Source of the DNA: Blattamonas nauphoetae
Lineage: Eukaryota; Preaxostyla; Oxymonadida
NCBI GenBank assembly: GCA_033064195.1
Contig: JARBJD010000455.1
Location: 1 to 48,039, forward strand
Direction of reading: 5' to 3'
DNA length: 48,039 nt
Both the position numbers and the translations under genes were made by a program. Shown in pieces: positions 11,419 through 21,379 of this stretch. The number at the start of each line of letters is the position of its first letter. Position 1 is the first letter of the stretch. The notes below the pieces were generated by a model. The model was not told where the DNA came from. It did no database searches and worked only from the letters and a program-made list of their open reading frames with translations.

Positions 11419-14408
11419 TTAAGGATGCTTTTTCTTCTTGAGTTCGGGGTGAATGTCAAGGATTTGCTTCTTCTTCCGTTCTTCTTGTTTTCTGTAGAAC
11501 TCCTCCATGTCCGTCTTGAATCGCTTCCTCTCACGCTCCTTCTTATCGTTTTATTTGACAAGGCTGAGCATATCCTCTTACATTTTCTGAAAAAGGGAAA
11601 TGAATTTGAGGAAGAGAAAGTAAGTCACCTCGTCCTCTTTGATCGATCTGCGCACCATTCTCGGGACCGCACTGACAGACAGCGCAATCGCCGCACGGAC
11701 TGCCAGAAACAAGTTCTCCAGTGCCAACGCAGCAAGAAACTGGATGAAGAAAACAAACGCTGCGTTGTCGCAGTGGTTGGAGTGTAGCCTCCCGTGAAGA
11801 GGTCGGTCAGCTTGGCGCGGAAACAGTAATACAGCTCGAGTGTGGTGAGCGGGATGGAGGCCCAGATGATCGTCGTGATCGACGTTTCCATCCACGACGT
11901 GTTTGGGCGAGTCGACGGGATCGGGTGTTGCTTTGTGTTGAGCAGCTTGTACCGCGCGGAGAGGGTGTCGAGCACGCCGCTGATGAGAGCCACGAGGGAC
12001 GAGAGGGGCGAGATCGGAGTGAAGAAGGCGATCTGCAGGATGTAGTTCAGCTTGTCCAGATACTGCTGCACGTAATCGTACTTGCCCTTCGACTGCTCAA
12101 ACTCGACTTCCGACATGCGTTTGTTGTACTCGTTCTCGTACTCCCTGAACTCCCTCCGCTTCTCCCGCAGCTCCAGCATCAGCTCGCGTGGCACCACAGT
12201 CATTTTGGTGGACTGCCTGACCTTCTTCTTCTACTTTTCTTTCTTCCCCTTCCGCCCCCGCACGTCGTCTGCTGTCTCCATTGTGTTCAGCCTGCTTTGT
12301 GTCTGGCTATACAGGTCTTGGCTCATCAGGTCCATACCGGGTGTTGGGGTGTTGAAGCGCGACTGGTCGTCGTCCAAGTTCTTCACAGCGCCCTCTTCTT
12401 CCGTTCGTAGTGTCGTGTTTGTGCTCGTCTCCTCCACACAGGGACACTCCCGATCAGATTGCCAATGACAGTGTGTCCGAGCTCCCTCTTCAGGAACTGG
12501 AGGATGAGGAGGATGTTCGCACGAAGAGTGAGCTGCTTGAAGAGCTCGTCCTCGTTGGACGCTCTTCCCAGATCGGCTCTGGGCAAGATGATGAAGAACG
12601 AGAACGACGAGTTCACCAGCAGAAACACAACCATCTTCATCGTATACCACAATTCGTGCTTTTCCGACCGTTTGTGATTCTCAAACTCGGTCAGCCACAC
12701 CGCCACTCGTCCATACAGTGACCACAGTACCATCTGCAGCACTCCGTTGATCAGGCCAGGCTTGCATCGGACGAGGAACAGTACAGCCTCCGAATCGGCC
12801 TGGACATGAAATGTGCTGACAAGGTCTGCCTCGTAGAACACAGTCGCCCACTGCCCCGCAATCGAGAGAGCGAGGAAGATGGCACTGACGATCCAGCTTA
12901 CCACTGTCCGACACACTTTGAGTCGGGTGGGGTAGACACGTTCGGTGTGGCCGGTGATGTCTGAGAACTGCATCTTTCCGATGAACACGGGTCGGATCAT
13001 GTCTGGCTCGGTTGGTTTGAGGGAGTTTGTGTCGTACAGGCTGCGCGCGTTCTTTCGGCGCCAGAGACGGTCGAAAATGGAAGACCGGACGAAGATGATG
13101 ACAACATCGACGAGCTACGCAATTGTTCGTGCAGTGCCTGTCCTGTCCACCTGGTCGAGGACGAAGACGACGATCCCAACCAATGCGAGGATGGAGAGTG
13201 ACTTGATGAGGTATTCGTTGAACGCGAACTGTGCTGCAACCCTCTCAACCGAAATAGCTGGCAAGTGCATTGGGTGGCGTTCCTAGCCCGAACTTGTACC
13301 ACTTCCACACCGACTTGAGGGATGAGGCTGTCCCCAAAGGGAATGTCTCCAAATTTATCGTCGTTGGTAACCTCTATGGAAGTGAGGAGCGACCAGGCAA
13401 GTCACTTTCGCTCGGAAGGGTAGAAAAACACATTTGGCCGATCAATCCCCGGAAAATCTTTTCTGTGCTGAACGGTGAATTCGATGATGCCGGTGTCATC
13501 TTCGTTCGTGACGAACTCTTCTTTGAGAACCTTTTTGATGTGGAGACGTTCCGCTTCGATACACAAGGCCTCAAATATGGCAGAAATTCGAAGAAGAATG
13601 TTCTTTCCGTCAACGCTCTTCTGTTCGTCGAAAGCGATTCTTCGGTCTGCGAGCTTGGTCATGATGAGCTGCTTGACTTTCTCAATGTCTTTGCTGGTCT
13701 TCTGCTTCGACTTGGAAAGAGTGCCACCTCGTTGACATCATCGTTGTTTTCAGTTTGTGCGACCTCTGCCATTTCAGCCTCTTTTACTGCTTTTTCGTAC
13801 TTTTGGTCTGTTGGTGTTCTCGTCGTTCTCTCGACTGTTCCAGCCGGATCTGTGCAATCTCGTCGTCAACCAAGTCTCCAGCACTTTTGTTAGCATCGCA
13901 TTCGAGGTTCTCCGGGAGGTCTACCACTTTTAGCACAGACGTTCGAGCAGGCGCTTGATAACGTGTCTGTCTTCGGTTTTTTTCTTTAGATTTTTTCTTC
14001 TGGATATTCGAGATGAGAATGGATGTGATGAGTGAGAGAATGCGGGGTAGAGAACAGAAGATTCCATACGGCTGCCTCTTCAAGGATTTTTGTCTCTTTC
14101 TCTTTGAACGATGGATGCTCTGTATTTTCAAAGACCAACATATAGTCAACAATCTCAATTGGCTGTGAAGCTTCGTGGAGTTTGAGAAGATCCTTCAGCT
14201 CGACATCGTCTGCATTGGTGAGAGCCTTCGGGAACGGGTGGTTAGCGTGTGTGAGATTGGAAGAGCAAAAATGAATGAATGGAAAATAATGAAGACCGAG
14301 AGATAAAAACTTTGACGACGAGTGGAAGGGTTCGAAGGGTATCAATCCAGAGATGACCATATTTGGCCTCCTTTTTATGATTCACTTCATGACCAGATCC
14401 ATAGTGAC
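11419..14408 (-). CDS. anoctamin (TMEM16)-like membrane protein, frame interrupted
   Basis: Anoctamins are polytopic membrane proteins acting as calcium-gated chloride channels or lipid scramblases. Family-like blocks occur in order on the minus strand: a dimerisation-domain-like IEIVDYMLVFENTEHPSFKE (about 14150); RPNVFFYPSER (13400); an ASYFG segment (13255) then …AFNEYLIKSLSILALVGIVV; RPVFIGKMQFSDITG with WIVSAIFLALSIAGQW; LTEFENHKRSEKHE with KMVVFLLVNSSFSFFIILP; KGKYDYVQQYLDKLNYILQI with PISPLSSLVALISGVLD; a C-terminal …FLAALALENLFLAVRAAIAL; and a coiled coil ending HPELKKKKHP. Introns are visible (GTATGG…CAG near 14066-13999; GTGACT…CAG near 11629-11588). Four in-frame TAA/TAG codons read well as Gln (13117, 12233, and two just after the last intron). 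Separate one-base frame changes occur near 13253 (an extra T after YFG, followed by a TGA), 12430 and 11780. They may be assembly indels or decay. The 5' end is uncertain, and if TAA is sense the C-terminus may extend beyond 11419. Confidence 0.8.
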
Positions 14409-15000
14409 CTAAGTCAGATATGGACAATAAGCAATGCGTAACAAAGACAGACCTGGGATGATATGAATGGTGGACGATTGGGTACCCTAAAATCTGAGAT
14501 TGAAGTGAGATGACGAAATATATAGAACAGACTGTTTCCAGGATACTGATGGCCAATTAATTCATGACAAAACTGCAGTAGACAGACAGCGAAATCGGAA
14601 AACACCCTTTTCAGGAATCCTCGGACATAACATCACGATTATGGTTCGATCACACTACATTTGTCAATAGAACAGACTTGGAGATCAAAACATCAAGAAT
14701 CTCAATTAAGAAAAACATACAATCTCAATTCGTGAAGGATTTACGGATTTTCGGAAATTCTCATTTTAAGGATGTGAGCTATGATGTCAAAAATATTGTC
14801 CCACCTTCCAAAGCCCTTCTGCCGTCTCCTTCTCACCCGCTCGCCTCTCCTCTCCTCGCCACAGCCTGCTCAGTCCAACACGTGTCTCACACATCCACGA
14901 CGACGACATCACGGTCACCCTCCATTCACTCCTCTCCAAATCTCCCAAACAACCATTCAGCCCAACCCTCTCCACTTTTCGATCTTCATAATGCAATAGA
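14409..15000. other. 5' flank of anoctamin gene up to rDNA junction
   Basis: May include the true first exon of the anoctamin-like gene. No other gene supported. The last 200 nt are C/T-rich and end abruptly where 28S sequence begins. Confidence 0.35.
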
Positions 15001-15085
15001 AAATACCAATTATGCGATTCAAGGGTTCCTCTCGTACGAACTTGAATTACCATCACGACAATAATTCATCAGTAGGGTAAAACTA

Positions 15086-15123
<38 letters not shown>

Positions 15124-15166
15124 TGTTAGTGGGTGAACAATCCAACACTTGGCGAATTCTGCTTCG

Positions 15167-15204
<38 letters not shown>

Positions 15205-15244
15205 AACGTCGCTATGAACGCTTGGCTGCCACAAGCCAGTTCTC
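15001..15244 (-). rRNA. 28S rRNA 3' fragment, truncated
   Basis: Nearly identical to 41,090-41,334 of the complete 28S copy. It contains the universally conserved segment with TACGAGAGGAACC (one substitution relative to copy 2), the CTCACGTTC block and the GACATCGAAGGATC block on the plus strand. The final 0.45-0.5 kb of 28S (present at 40,605-41,089 in copy 2) is missing: sequence changes abruptly at 15,001. The 5'-ward end is interrupted at 15,244 by the large insertion; the continuation of this gene is at 29,271. Confidence 0.95.
15237..15244. repeat. target-site duplication, left copy
   Basis: CAGTTCTC, repeated at 29,271-29,278. It is present once in the uninterrupted 28S copy (around 41,324-41,331), which shows the 14-kb segment was inserted with duplication of 8 bp. 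Confidence 0.93.
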
Positions 15245-15266
15245 TTACCATGGGTCGGCATGTCCT
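15245..15266 (+). repeat. left terminal inverted repeat of 14-kb element
   Basis: Starts TTACCATGGGTCGGCATGTC; an exact reverse complement lies at 29,249-29,270. It is followed by AGGAC/GTCCT-rich sequence to about 15,350. Confidence 0.93.
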
Positions 15267-15685
15267 ATAGGCAGGACATCATAGGACAGTTACGATGTTA
15301 AGTTGTCCTGTCCTCCTCGCTTTTTGTCCTCCCTCCCTTGTTTCTTGTCCGATTCTGAAATTGAGCGAAAATTGCGATTTTTTGACAATAACCGTGATAA
15401 AAGTGAATTTTAGGACTGATTTTGGCACCTCATAGCGATAAAAGTGACAATGAAGGAGTTGGAGAGCAAAACATCTATTATGGGTCTGATCTATTCCATG
15501 CCTCAATTCGCATTTTTTGTTGTTCATACAAGAGATGAAAGTGATATCTTTTCAAAGTTGTTCCAAAAGAGAGGTTGATGAAATGTGAGTCTTTTGATAA
15601 GTTGATTGAAAGTGCTAGTGGGAGATCTCATCATTTTTGCTCTCTCTATCCTTCTTTATCATAACTCTCTTCATCTTATCTCTTC

Positions 15686-16375
15686 TCATTCCTCCTTGAA
15701 TGTCTTCTGTTTCTTATCCATCGTGTGTGATCCAAATGATCTCATAACCGTCTCCTGTTCATCATGCTTGTCGATTCTGAGCTGAGCTTGTTCCAACTCC
15801 GCCTCTTTCCGCGTGTCGTCGTTGGTGATATGCCCCGTGGTTTACAAACGTGTCAGCGTGGTGATCGAGCGAGTGTGATGCGATCGATGAGAGATAACCA
15901 AGCGATGCTGGCCAGCGAGAACATTGTGCTCGCTGGGTTGAGTGATGGTAGAGGCATTGTTGGCTGCTTCTTCCTTGTGAACGACTGACCAGCCACGAAG
16001 TCTCGTTTGAGATCATTGTCTTCGTCATCAGAGTTGATGTTGATTGTGTGGTCCTTCCCTTCTTGCCTCGTCGTTTCGGCATTCCTTTTGGAGGCGCTTG
16101 GGACACCATTTCGCTTTTCTTGTTGGCGAGATGCATGTTCGGCTGCTTCGTCTCTCCGTCGGTCTCGTCTCCACCATTCTCGATCCGATGTTGATGCACT
16201 TGGTTAACAATCTCGAGTTCTCTGCGCTCGTTATGGAATGTGTGCATATCTCCCATCGCCGCTGCTTGTGAAGGTACAACTCGTTTGGGTTTTGTTGTCT
16301 TCGAGTGAGCATCGGTGACGACTTCAGTTTTTTCTCTCGCTCGTTCTTCAGAAAGGCTGAGCTTGAATAGACAAT
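15686..16375 (-). CDS. hypothetical charged protein, frame interrupted
   Basis: Function unknown. A minus-strand coding signal begins near 16,375 with LFKLSLSEERAREKTEVV and continues …SKTTKPKRVVPSQAAAMGD, …HNERRELEIVNQVHQHR, …ANKKSEMVSQAPPKGMPKRR. After about 16,030 the most protein-like reading changes frame (INSDDEDNDLKRDFVAGQ, then …KEEAANNASTITQPSEH). It ends …NDDTRKEAELEQAQLRIDKH and …DKKQKTFKEE at a TGA (15,686-15,688). One in-frame TAA (TRL-Q-TTGHI) would be Gln. The protein is hydrophilic and probably disordered with a helical C-terminus. Frame changes may be short introns or assembly indels. Its start abuts the N-terminus of the divergent beta-helix gene. Confidence 0.4.
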
Positions 16376-18089
16376 CACAGTTTCAGAGACAGCTACACTA
16401 ACCTCTTCGTCATCAACCGCGATCACAGTTACGTCAACTGGATTCATCTCTGTGACATCGAACAAACTGACACTGTCTAATCTGATGTTCACTGGGTCTG
16501 GATCATCGACATCTCAATCGTTTGTGACTGTGTCATCGACAGGATCATTGACTGTGTCGTCATGTTCTTTCACGTCGTTCTCATCGTTCACGAATGGAGG
16601 AGCACTGAACGTTGCACTGACAACTGGATCACTCTCACTCCAATCGACAACATTCAAGAAGTGTTCGTCGTCGCTGAATGGAGGAGCGATCTGGATGGAT
16701 CTGCTTGGAAGGACGAGCTCATCGCAATACTCGCTCATCGACACCGTCTTCGGAACTGGTGCAGATGCCAACCACGCCGATCGAAGTGGGCATCACGTGT
16801 ACGTCATTGCGAAGGATCTGTCGGAAGTGATTGTGGCGAGCAGATGGGCGGGATCGTTTGACACAGCTGAAGACGAGGACTTGTGGGGAATGGACAGCGA
16901 GTCGAATGAGATGTCGTTGTTGCCCATCCTCAAGTCGCACGTGATTGCCGTCGGAGAGAACGGAAGCGACGACGCTGACTGGACATTCGCGAGTCCCTTC
17001 TGAACACTCCATCGCTGCCTGGAATCCATGGAAGGACAAGCTGGTCCCTTCACAGTTGAGATTGTGAAGAAGGCGACGATCGGGCGGAGTTGTTCGTTGT
17101 CTTCCCAACCATCCACGACAGTGCACGTTCGAGGGAGTGGGTCGAGCGGCGAGTTGCTGTGCAGTGTGAGTGACGAATCGAGCGAGTCTGGAACGTCGAT
17201 CTCTTCAGGTCCGAATGCGATGGTGTCGCTCTCTCTCCAAACACTGACTTTTTCTCAAATTGTGTTTTCATCATTCTCTGCTCTACGATCGGTTCGATTT
17301 GTGTTCTCGCTGATGTCATCATCTCGACTGATTCTGACATCGTGTTCGATCTCATCGTCCGCTCCTCTCCGTCTCTCTCGTCTCAGCCAGCTCATCGTCT
17401 TCGTTCTCCGCCGTCGCCCTCGCCACATCCGCCCTCTCCTTCGTTGGAGAGGCCAGTCTGGTTGTTGGTGGCGACCGAAGCAGAATCTCCATCGCCTCGT
17501 CGTCGTTCTCGTCCACATCGTTCGACGCCGGAGCGTTTGTGTGGGGGAGCACACGCGGAGACGTTTCAGTTGATGACACAGCCTTCGTCGGATGCAGTGG
17601 AAGAGAGTTTGGGAGTCTGATTCGGGTGAAGATGGCTGGCTGCACAACCTCAATCAAGAACTGCCGTTTTGTGTCTTGCTCGACTGTTCTGTCGCTGTCC
17701 GAGAGAGGAGGAAGGAGGATTGTCTGTGGAGGATGTGTGCTGGTCGAGATGGCGAGACAGACACCAGTCCCTCGCTCTCTCCCCCCTTCCTGCGCCGACC
17801 TTTCTCTTTCTTCGTTCACAAGCTGCTCGCTGGTCAACACCGACCTCCCCCACTCTCTCTCCTCTTCGTTGCAATTTGTGGGTGGAAGTGATTTGCGATT
17901 GTTAGCCACGACAACTCCGGTTTGGTGAAGCTTCCGAAAGTGGCCCTCTCGAACTGCACGTGCGAGCACTTTGCGGGCGACGGGGTGTTCGACGGGGAAG
18001 TTGTGGTTGGAGAAGGGCAGCATGTCCGAACTGACAGAGGAGGGTGTGTTGTGGACAAGTGTCGCCTGGGAAGCATCGTACTCCACTGA
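16362..18089 (+). CDS. Ser/Thr-rich beta-helix (pectin-lyase-fold-like) protein
   Basis: Repeated strands of the kind SVTSNKLTLSNLMFTGSGS, SSTGSLTVSSCSFTSFSS, TNGGALNVALTTGSLSLQS, FKKCSSSLNGGAIWM suggest a right-handed parallel beta-helix, as in large surface-protein families of oxymonads (my recollection, not searched). A linker (HHVYVIAKDLSEVIVASRWA, …LLPILKSHVIAVGENGSDD) is followed by a second repeat block (VEIVKKATIGRSCSLSS, …GDVSVDDTAFVGCSGREFGS, …IKNCRFVSCSTVLSLSERGG) and a Cys-containing end …GGCVVDKCRLGSIVLH before TGA. The reading continues upstream through an in-frame TAG as Gln (LE-Q-TITVSETATL). Frame interruptions: TGA at 17,001 and frame changes between 17,340-17,540 and near 17,925. 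No signal peptide or initiating exon was found, so the N-terminus may be truncated. Confidence 0.7.
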
Positions 18090-18329
18090 ATCTATCATTA
18101 TTTTCGTGTTCTTCACTCGGCCGTTCTTTATTCATTTGATCTTTGGATCAGCAAGCCGCCTGTAAACGAAGAAAGAGCAAAGTTCCCTCCTGAACGAGAT
18201 TTCTTGGAGCGCATTTGATAGATCAGTTTGGTGGAAATGCACCGCATTTTGTTACAACACCATCATCGAGGTTGTCATCAAAGTGGAATCAGTGATCTTC
18301 TTTTTGTGTCGTTTTGGCGTTCCTGCACT

Positions 18330-19417
18330 TCACTTTATCCTTCGCTTTTTCTTCTCTTCCTCCTCTTCCACTTTTCCGCTGTTCTCCTTTTCCTTCCCAT
18401 CATCCGCTTTCTTAACTCCTCCCTCCACATCCATACCATCTGTCTTCCCTCCCTCCTTCTCATTCATCTTCGGCGCTTGTGCAGGATCGAGGCTTCTCTC
18501 ATAATCTCTCTTCACTGCAGTCAGCTCATCCTGCGTGACCAGCTCTGTCTCCACTCGGCGGTAGATGAGTCGATACGCACATGACTTGAAGGGATCGTTC
18601 GCATTGTCTGAACTTCGCGTTGTGGGACGCCCACTCTTCTTCTCCCTCGCCAGCTGCTGTGGAGTGAGGGTGCTGTATGTTTTCGGTGTGGCTTCGCTTT
18701 CCTCGACAATCGCGCAGGACGCGTCAATACATAACACCCAGTCGCCGGTTTCGAAGTGGCCGAGTGAATTGTTCGTGAATGGCAAGTGAGGCATTCAGTG
18801 AAATGACGGTATGAGTCATGGAAGAGAGTGTTGAGAAATGCCTCTCCTCTTTTCCCGTCTGCTTGATCGTTTGGAAGTGACACACACTCTCGATTCTTGC
18901 GAAGTTCTTTAACAGAGAAATATTTGATGGCTTCCTGCACTGGACTCGTACTTGTGCATTTTGGAACTTTCCTTGAGAGTTGTTCGCTCAACAGCTTCGA
19001 CTGGAGATTGGGGCCTGAAGTTGGAGGTCTCGACGTATTGTGGTTGATTGGCTGAGTAAAAACAAAGTTCGGATCACATACAGACACGAATGGACTGGCT
19101 GTGTGGGAGTTTGCGGGTGATTTTTGGTTGTTGACGGAGAGAATGACAGGAGTGGGGGAAGATGCTGGGTGGACCGTTGGTGGCTTCGTTTGGATTTGTG
19201 AAGGCCCAACTATTGAAGGATTTGGAACATGATGAAGAGAATTGGACATCGCATGTGTGAAAGAGACATTTGGAGTGGGTTGGGTGGGGATGACAAGTGA
19301 CACTGATGACTTGGTTGGATCATCCACTTTAAGAGTAAGTATTTGATATTGTACATTTCCCATTTCATCCATCTCGACTTCGCTGCGTGTCCCGTATACA
19401 TATGTGTCGAACGTCAC
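18330..19417 (-). CDS. ubiquitin-specific-protease-like C-terminal region
   Basis: The best match is to the C-terminal half of a USP catalytic domain: AIKYFSVKELRKNRECVSL, then VISLNASLAIHEQF, LGHFETGDWVLCIDASCAIV (the GHY/F catalytic-His box with the W…D motif) and FKSCAYRLIYRRVE (the AYxLxY end of the fold). These blocks lie in different frames between about 18,830 and 18,770, so at least one indel or intron intervenes. A Lys/Glu-rich tail (KKADDGKEKENSGKVEEEEE) ends in TGA. Upstream are about 150 Pro/Ser/Thr-rich residues (VSLVIPTQPTPNVSFTHAM…). The Cys box expected at the N-terminus of a USP is not visible, so this may be partial, divergent or inactive. It may be fused to, or simply downstream of, the membrane protein at 20,158. 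Confidence 0.45.
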
Positions 19418-19419
19418 AC

Positions 19420-20158
19420 TCGAAAGAGAGTTGTGGAGTTAGAGTTGGCGATCGATGGTTAATCCGTTTGTCAGATGTATCGTGATCATTACTTGCTTCA
19501 CCGCTCATTTTGTTGTGGTCTTCATAGCTGTGGCTTGGGAAATAGGGTATTTTTGAACTTTCGGGGAGATCAGTGTGTGCTGGACAGGATCGCTGGAGTC
19601 TCATCAGGAACCTGTTACGGAGGACGGGAATTGGTTCATTCGGTATAACAGTCCATTTTGAGCTGGAAAACGTGCGAGAGAGGAAGAACACACCCATGGA
19701 AACGCCGAGAAAGGCGAGCGCCCAAACGATCCACATGATGGTATTCAGCCGCGTCTTGTCATTGCCAACGAATGAACATGTCATTCCAATGAGATGAAAG
19801 ACTGCGATATCAGCACACATTGCTGTGGAAATGCGTTGGTCATGTCTGTGAAGAATGGGAGCATGAAGAAGGAGTACCTGAAGAGGAGGAGAGATAGTGC
19901 GAGGCAAGTAACGGTTAGATATTGGGGGAATCGTCTGAGGAACATAATGAGGATGGAAATGGCCACGTTGGTCAACAAGACAAGAGTGTTGAAGATGCCT
20001 TTTTGGTCTGTGAAGTGTGATCAAGACATCTATTCCAAATCAAGAAAGGGAAATAGAAAAAGATGAGGGTCGAAACAATGGAGAGGCATACTGAGATACT
20101 GAATCATCAATATCTCATTCCTTTCGGTCCAGATCGAATCTGGATTTGAACAAGTCAT
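19420..20158 (-). CDS. polytopic membrane protein, spliced
   Basis: Exon 1 is 20158-20092 (MTCSNPDSIWTERNEILMIQ). An 84-nt intron (GTATGC…CACAG, 20091-20008) joins it in phase to GIFNTLVLLTNVAISILIMF, LTVTCLALSLLLFRYSFFML and FFTDMTNAFPQQCVLIS. After a frame change near 19,790 the sequence continues HLIGMTCSFVGNDKTRLNTI and MWIVWALAFLGVSMGVFFLS, then a cytosolic-type tail. At least three or four membrane segments are visible. I do not recognise the family. The tail may run on into the ubiquitin-protease-like region on the same strand, which would make a membrane-anchored deubiquitinase; the alternative is two adjacent genes. Confidence 0.5.
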
Positions 20159-20454
20159 CCATTCCAGACTAATGAAGAGAAGTGAACGGAAAAAAGAGGA
20201 AAAACAATGGAAACACAAACTGATATTGTACGAGATGCATCTATCAGCTGAGTTTGTAATCATTGTCAGAGAAGAGAAGAGGAAATGCCGAGTCGCGTCG
20301 ATCTCGATAAATCTTGCTTCAATGGTGATAAAAAAGAGTCATTTCCAGACAATAGAAGTGTTGAATGGAGAACCGACTTCAAATCACGGTATGAGATGTC
20401 CAGAAAGAAAAGAGCTGACGAGGACAACTTGACATGGGGAAGATGATCAGAAAA

Positions 20455-21345
20455 TAGGACAGGACAGGACAGGACATGTCCGATTTGTCCTGTTTTGAGA
20501 TAACTGCAGAAGTTGGATGAACTAATTGAGAGAAAGATACAGTGTGAATATAAGGTGCTTGTCCGATTTTGTCCTACTCTGTCCTCTCTTGGGCCGATCG
20601 TCCTGTAAACTCCTAATTAGGAGTTTGTAGGACAGAACCCCGGAAGCTCGAAATTCGCCACCAAACCGGGTTTTACGCACTTTCACACCCTTTTCAACAA
20701 TTTTAGATGGGGATGAACGAGTTTTGAATGAAAAACTCCACTATAGTGTCAGAAAAAGGCCAAGCAAAAAATATACATTCCAATAGTCGTTTTGAGGCAT
20801 TCTCTGGCATTGAACAGGTCCGAATGGAGACAAAGAATGTTTGACGCGCAGAGAGAAGATGAATTCAGACGAAATAGAGGCAGATAAAGGTGTCTTTCTG
20901 AATCGGACAGGACCTCTGTCCTCTGTCCTACAGATTTGGCCTCTTGTCCGTCCGCTTAACATCATAATAGGACAGCCAAAAAGAGGAGGACAATTTGGAT
21001 AAAAGTGCTGATGACAGGAATTGAACCGGTCTCCCGCTTTGTCTGTCAGTGAAAACCTAAAACGAAAAATGAGGAAAGAAAGGAGACAATAATACACATT
21101 TTCTGTTTCAGAATCATTTTATAAGTATTTTTTCACACAATTTTGACTAAAATCGCAAAATTTGTCCAAAAGCGGTCGATCAGCCCACCATAGGACACGA
21201 TAGGACAATTCTGAATCGGGCTCAAACCATAGGACATGGAAGGTATTTGACGTCTCCTCAATACTTGCGTCACAATTCAACAAGAAAATCGAGGGAGGAC
21301 AATTGTCCTGTCCTGTCCTATCGTGTCCTATGGTGGCCCGATCTG
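20455..21345. repeat. GTCCT/AGGAC-rich inverted-repeat region
   Basis: No gene. Clusters of AGGAC/GTCCT occur at 20,457-20,495, 20,560-20,635, 20,905-20,990 and 21,185-21,355. It contains a perfect 20-bp palindrome AAACTCCTAATTAGGAGTTT (20,607-20,626). A 23-bp perfect inverted repeat (starting CCACCATAGGACACGATAGG, 21,185-21,207) pairs with 21,314-21,336. The same motif vocabulary occurs at both ends of the 14-kb element. This may be a decayed, related non-autonomous element or an internal binding-site array. Confidence 0.6.
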
Positions 21346-21379
21346 TCCTATCAAACCATCATTTTTCTCGAACACACCT

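Noticed and set aside
8744-14408. Treating in-frame TAA/TAG as pseudogene lesions
   Set aside because: They recur in many unrelated genes at Gln-compatible positions while most of these readings end at TGA, which is better explained by a reassigned code. Single-base indels are a separate issue.
20990-21060. tRNA-like GGTTCAATTCCTGTC on the minus strand
   Set aside because: Only a T-arm-like half can be drawn. No matching acceptor 5' strand or D-arm was found.
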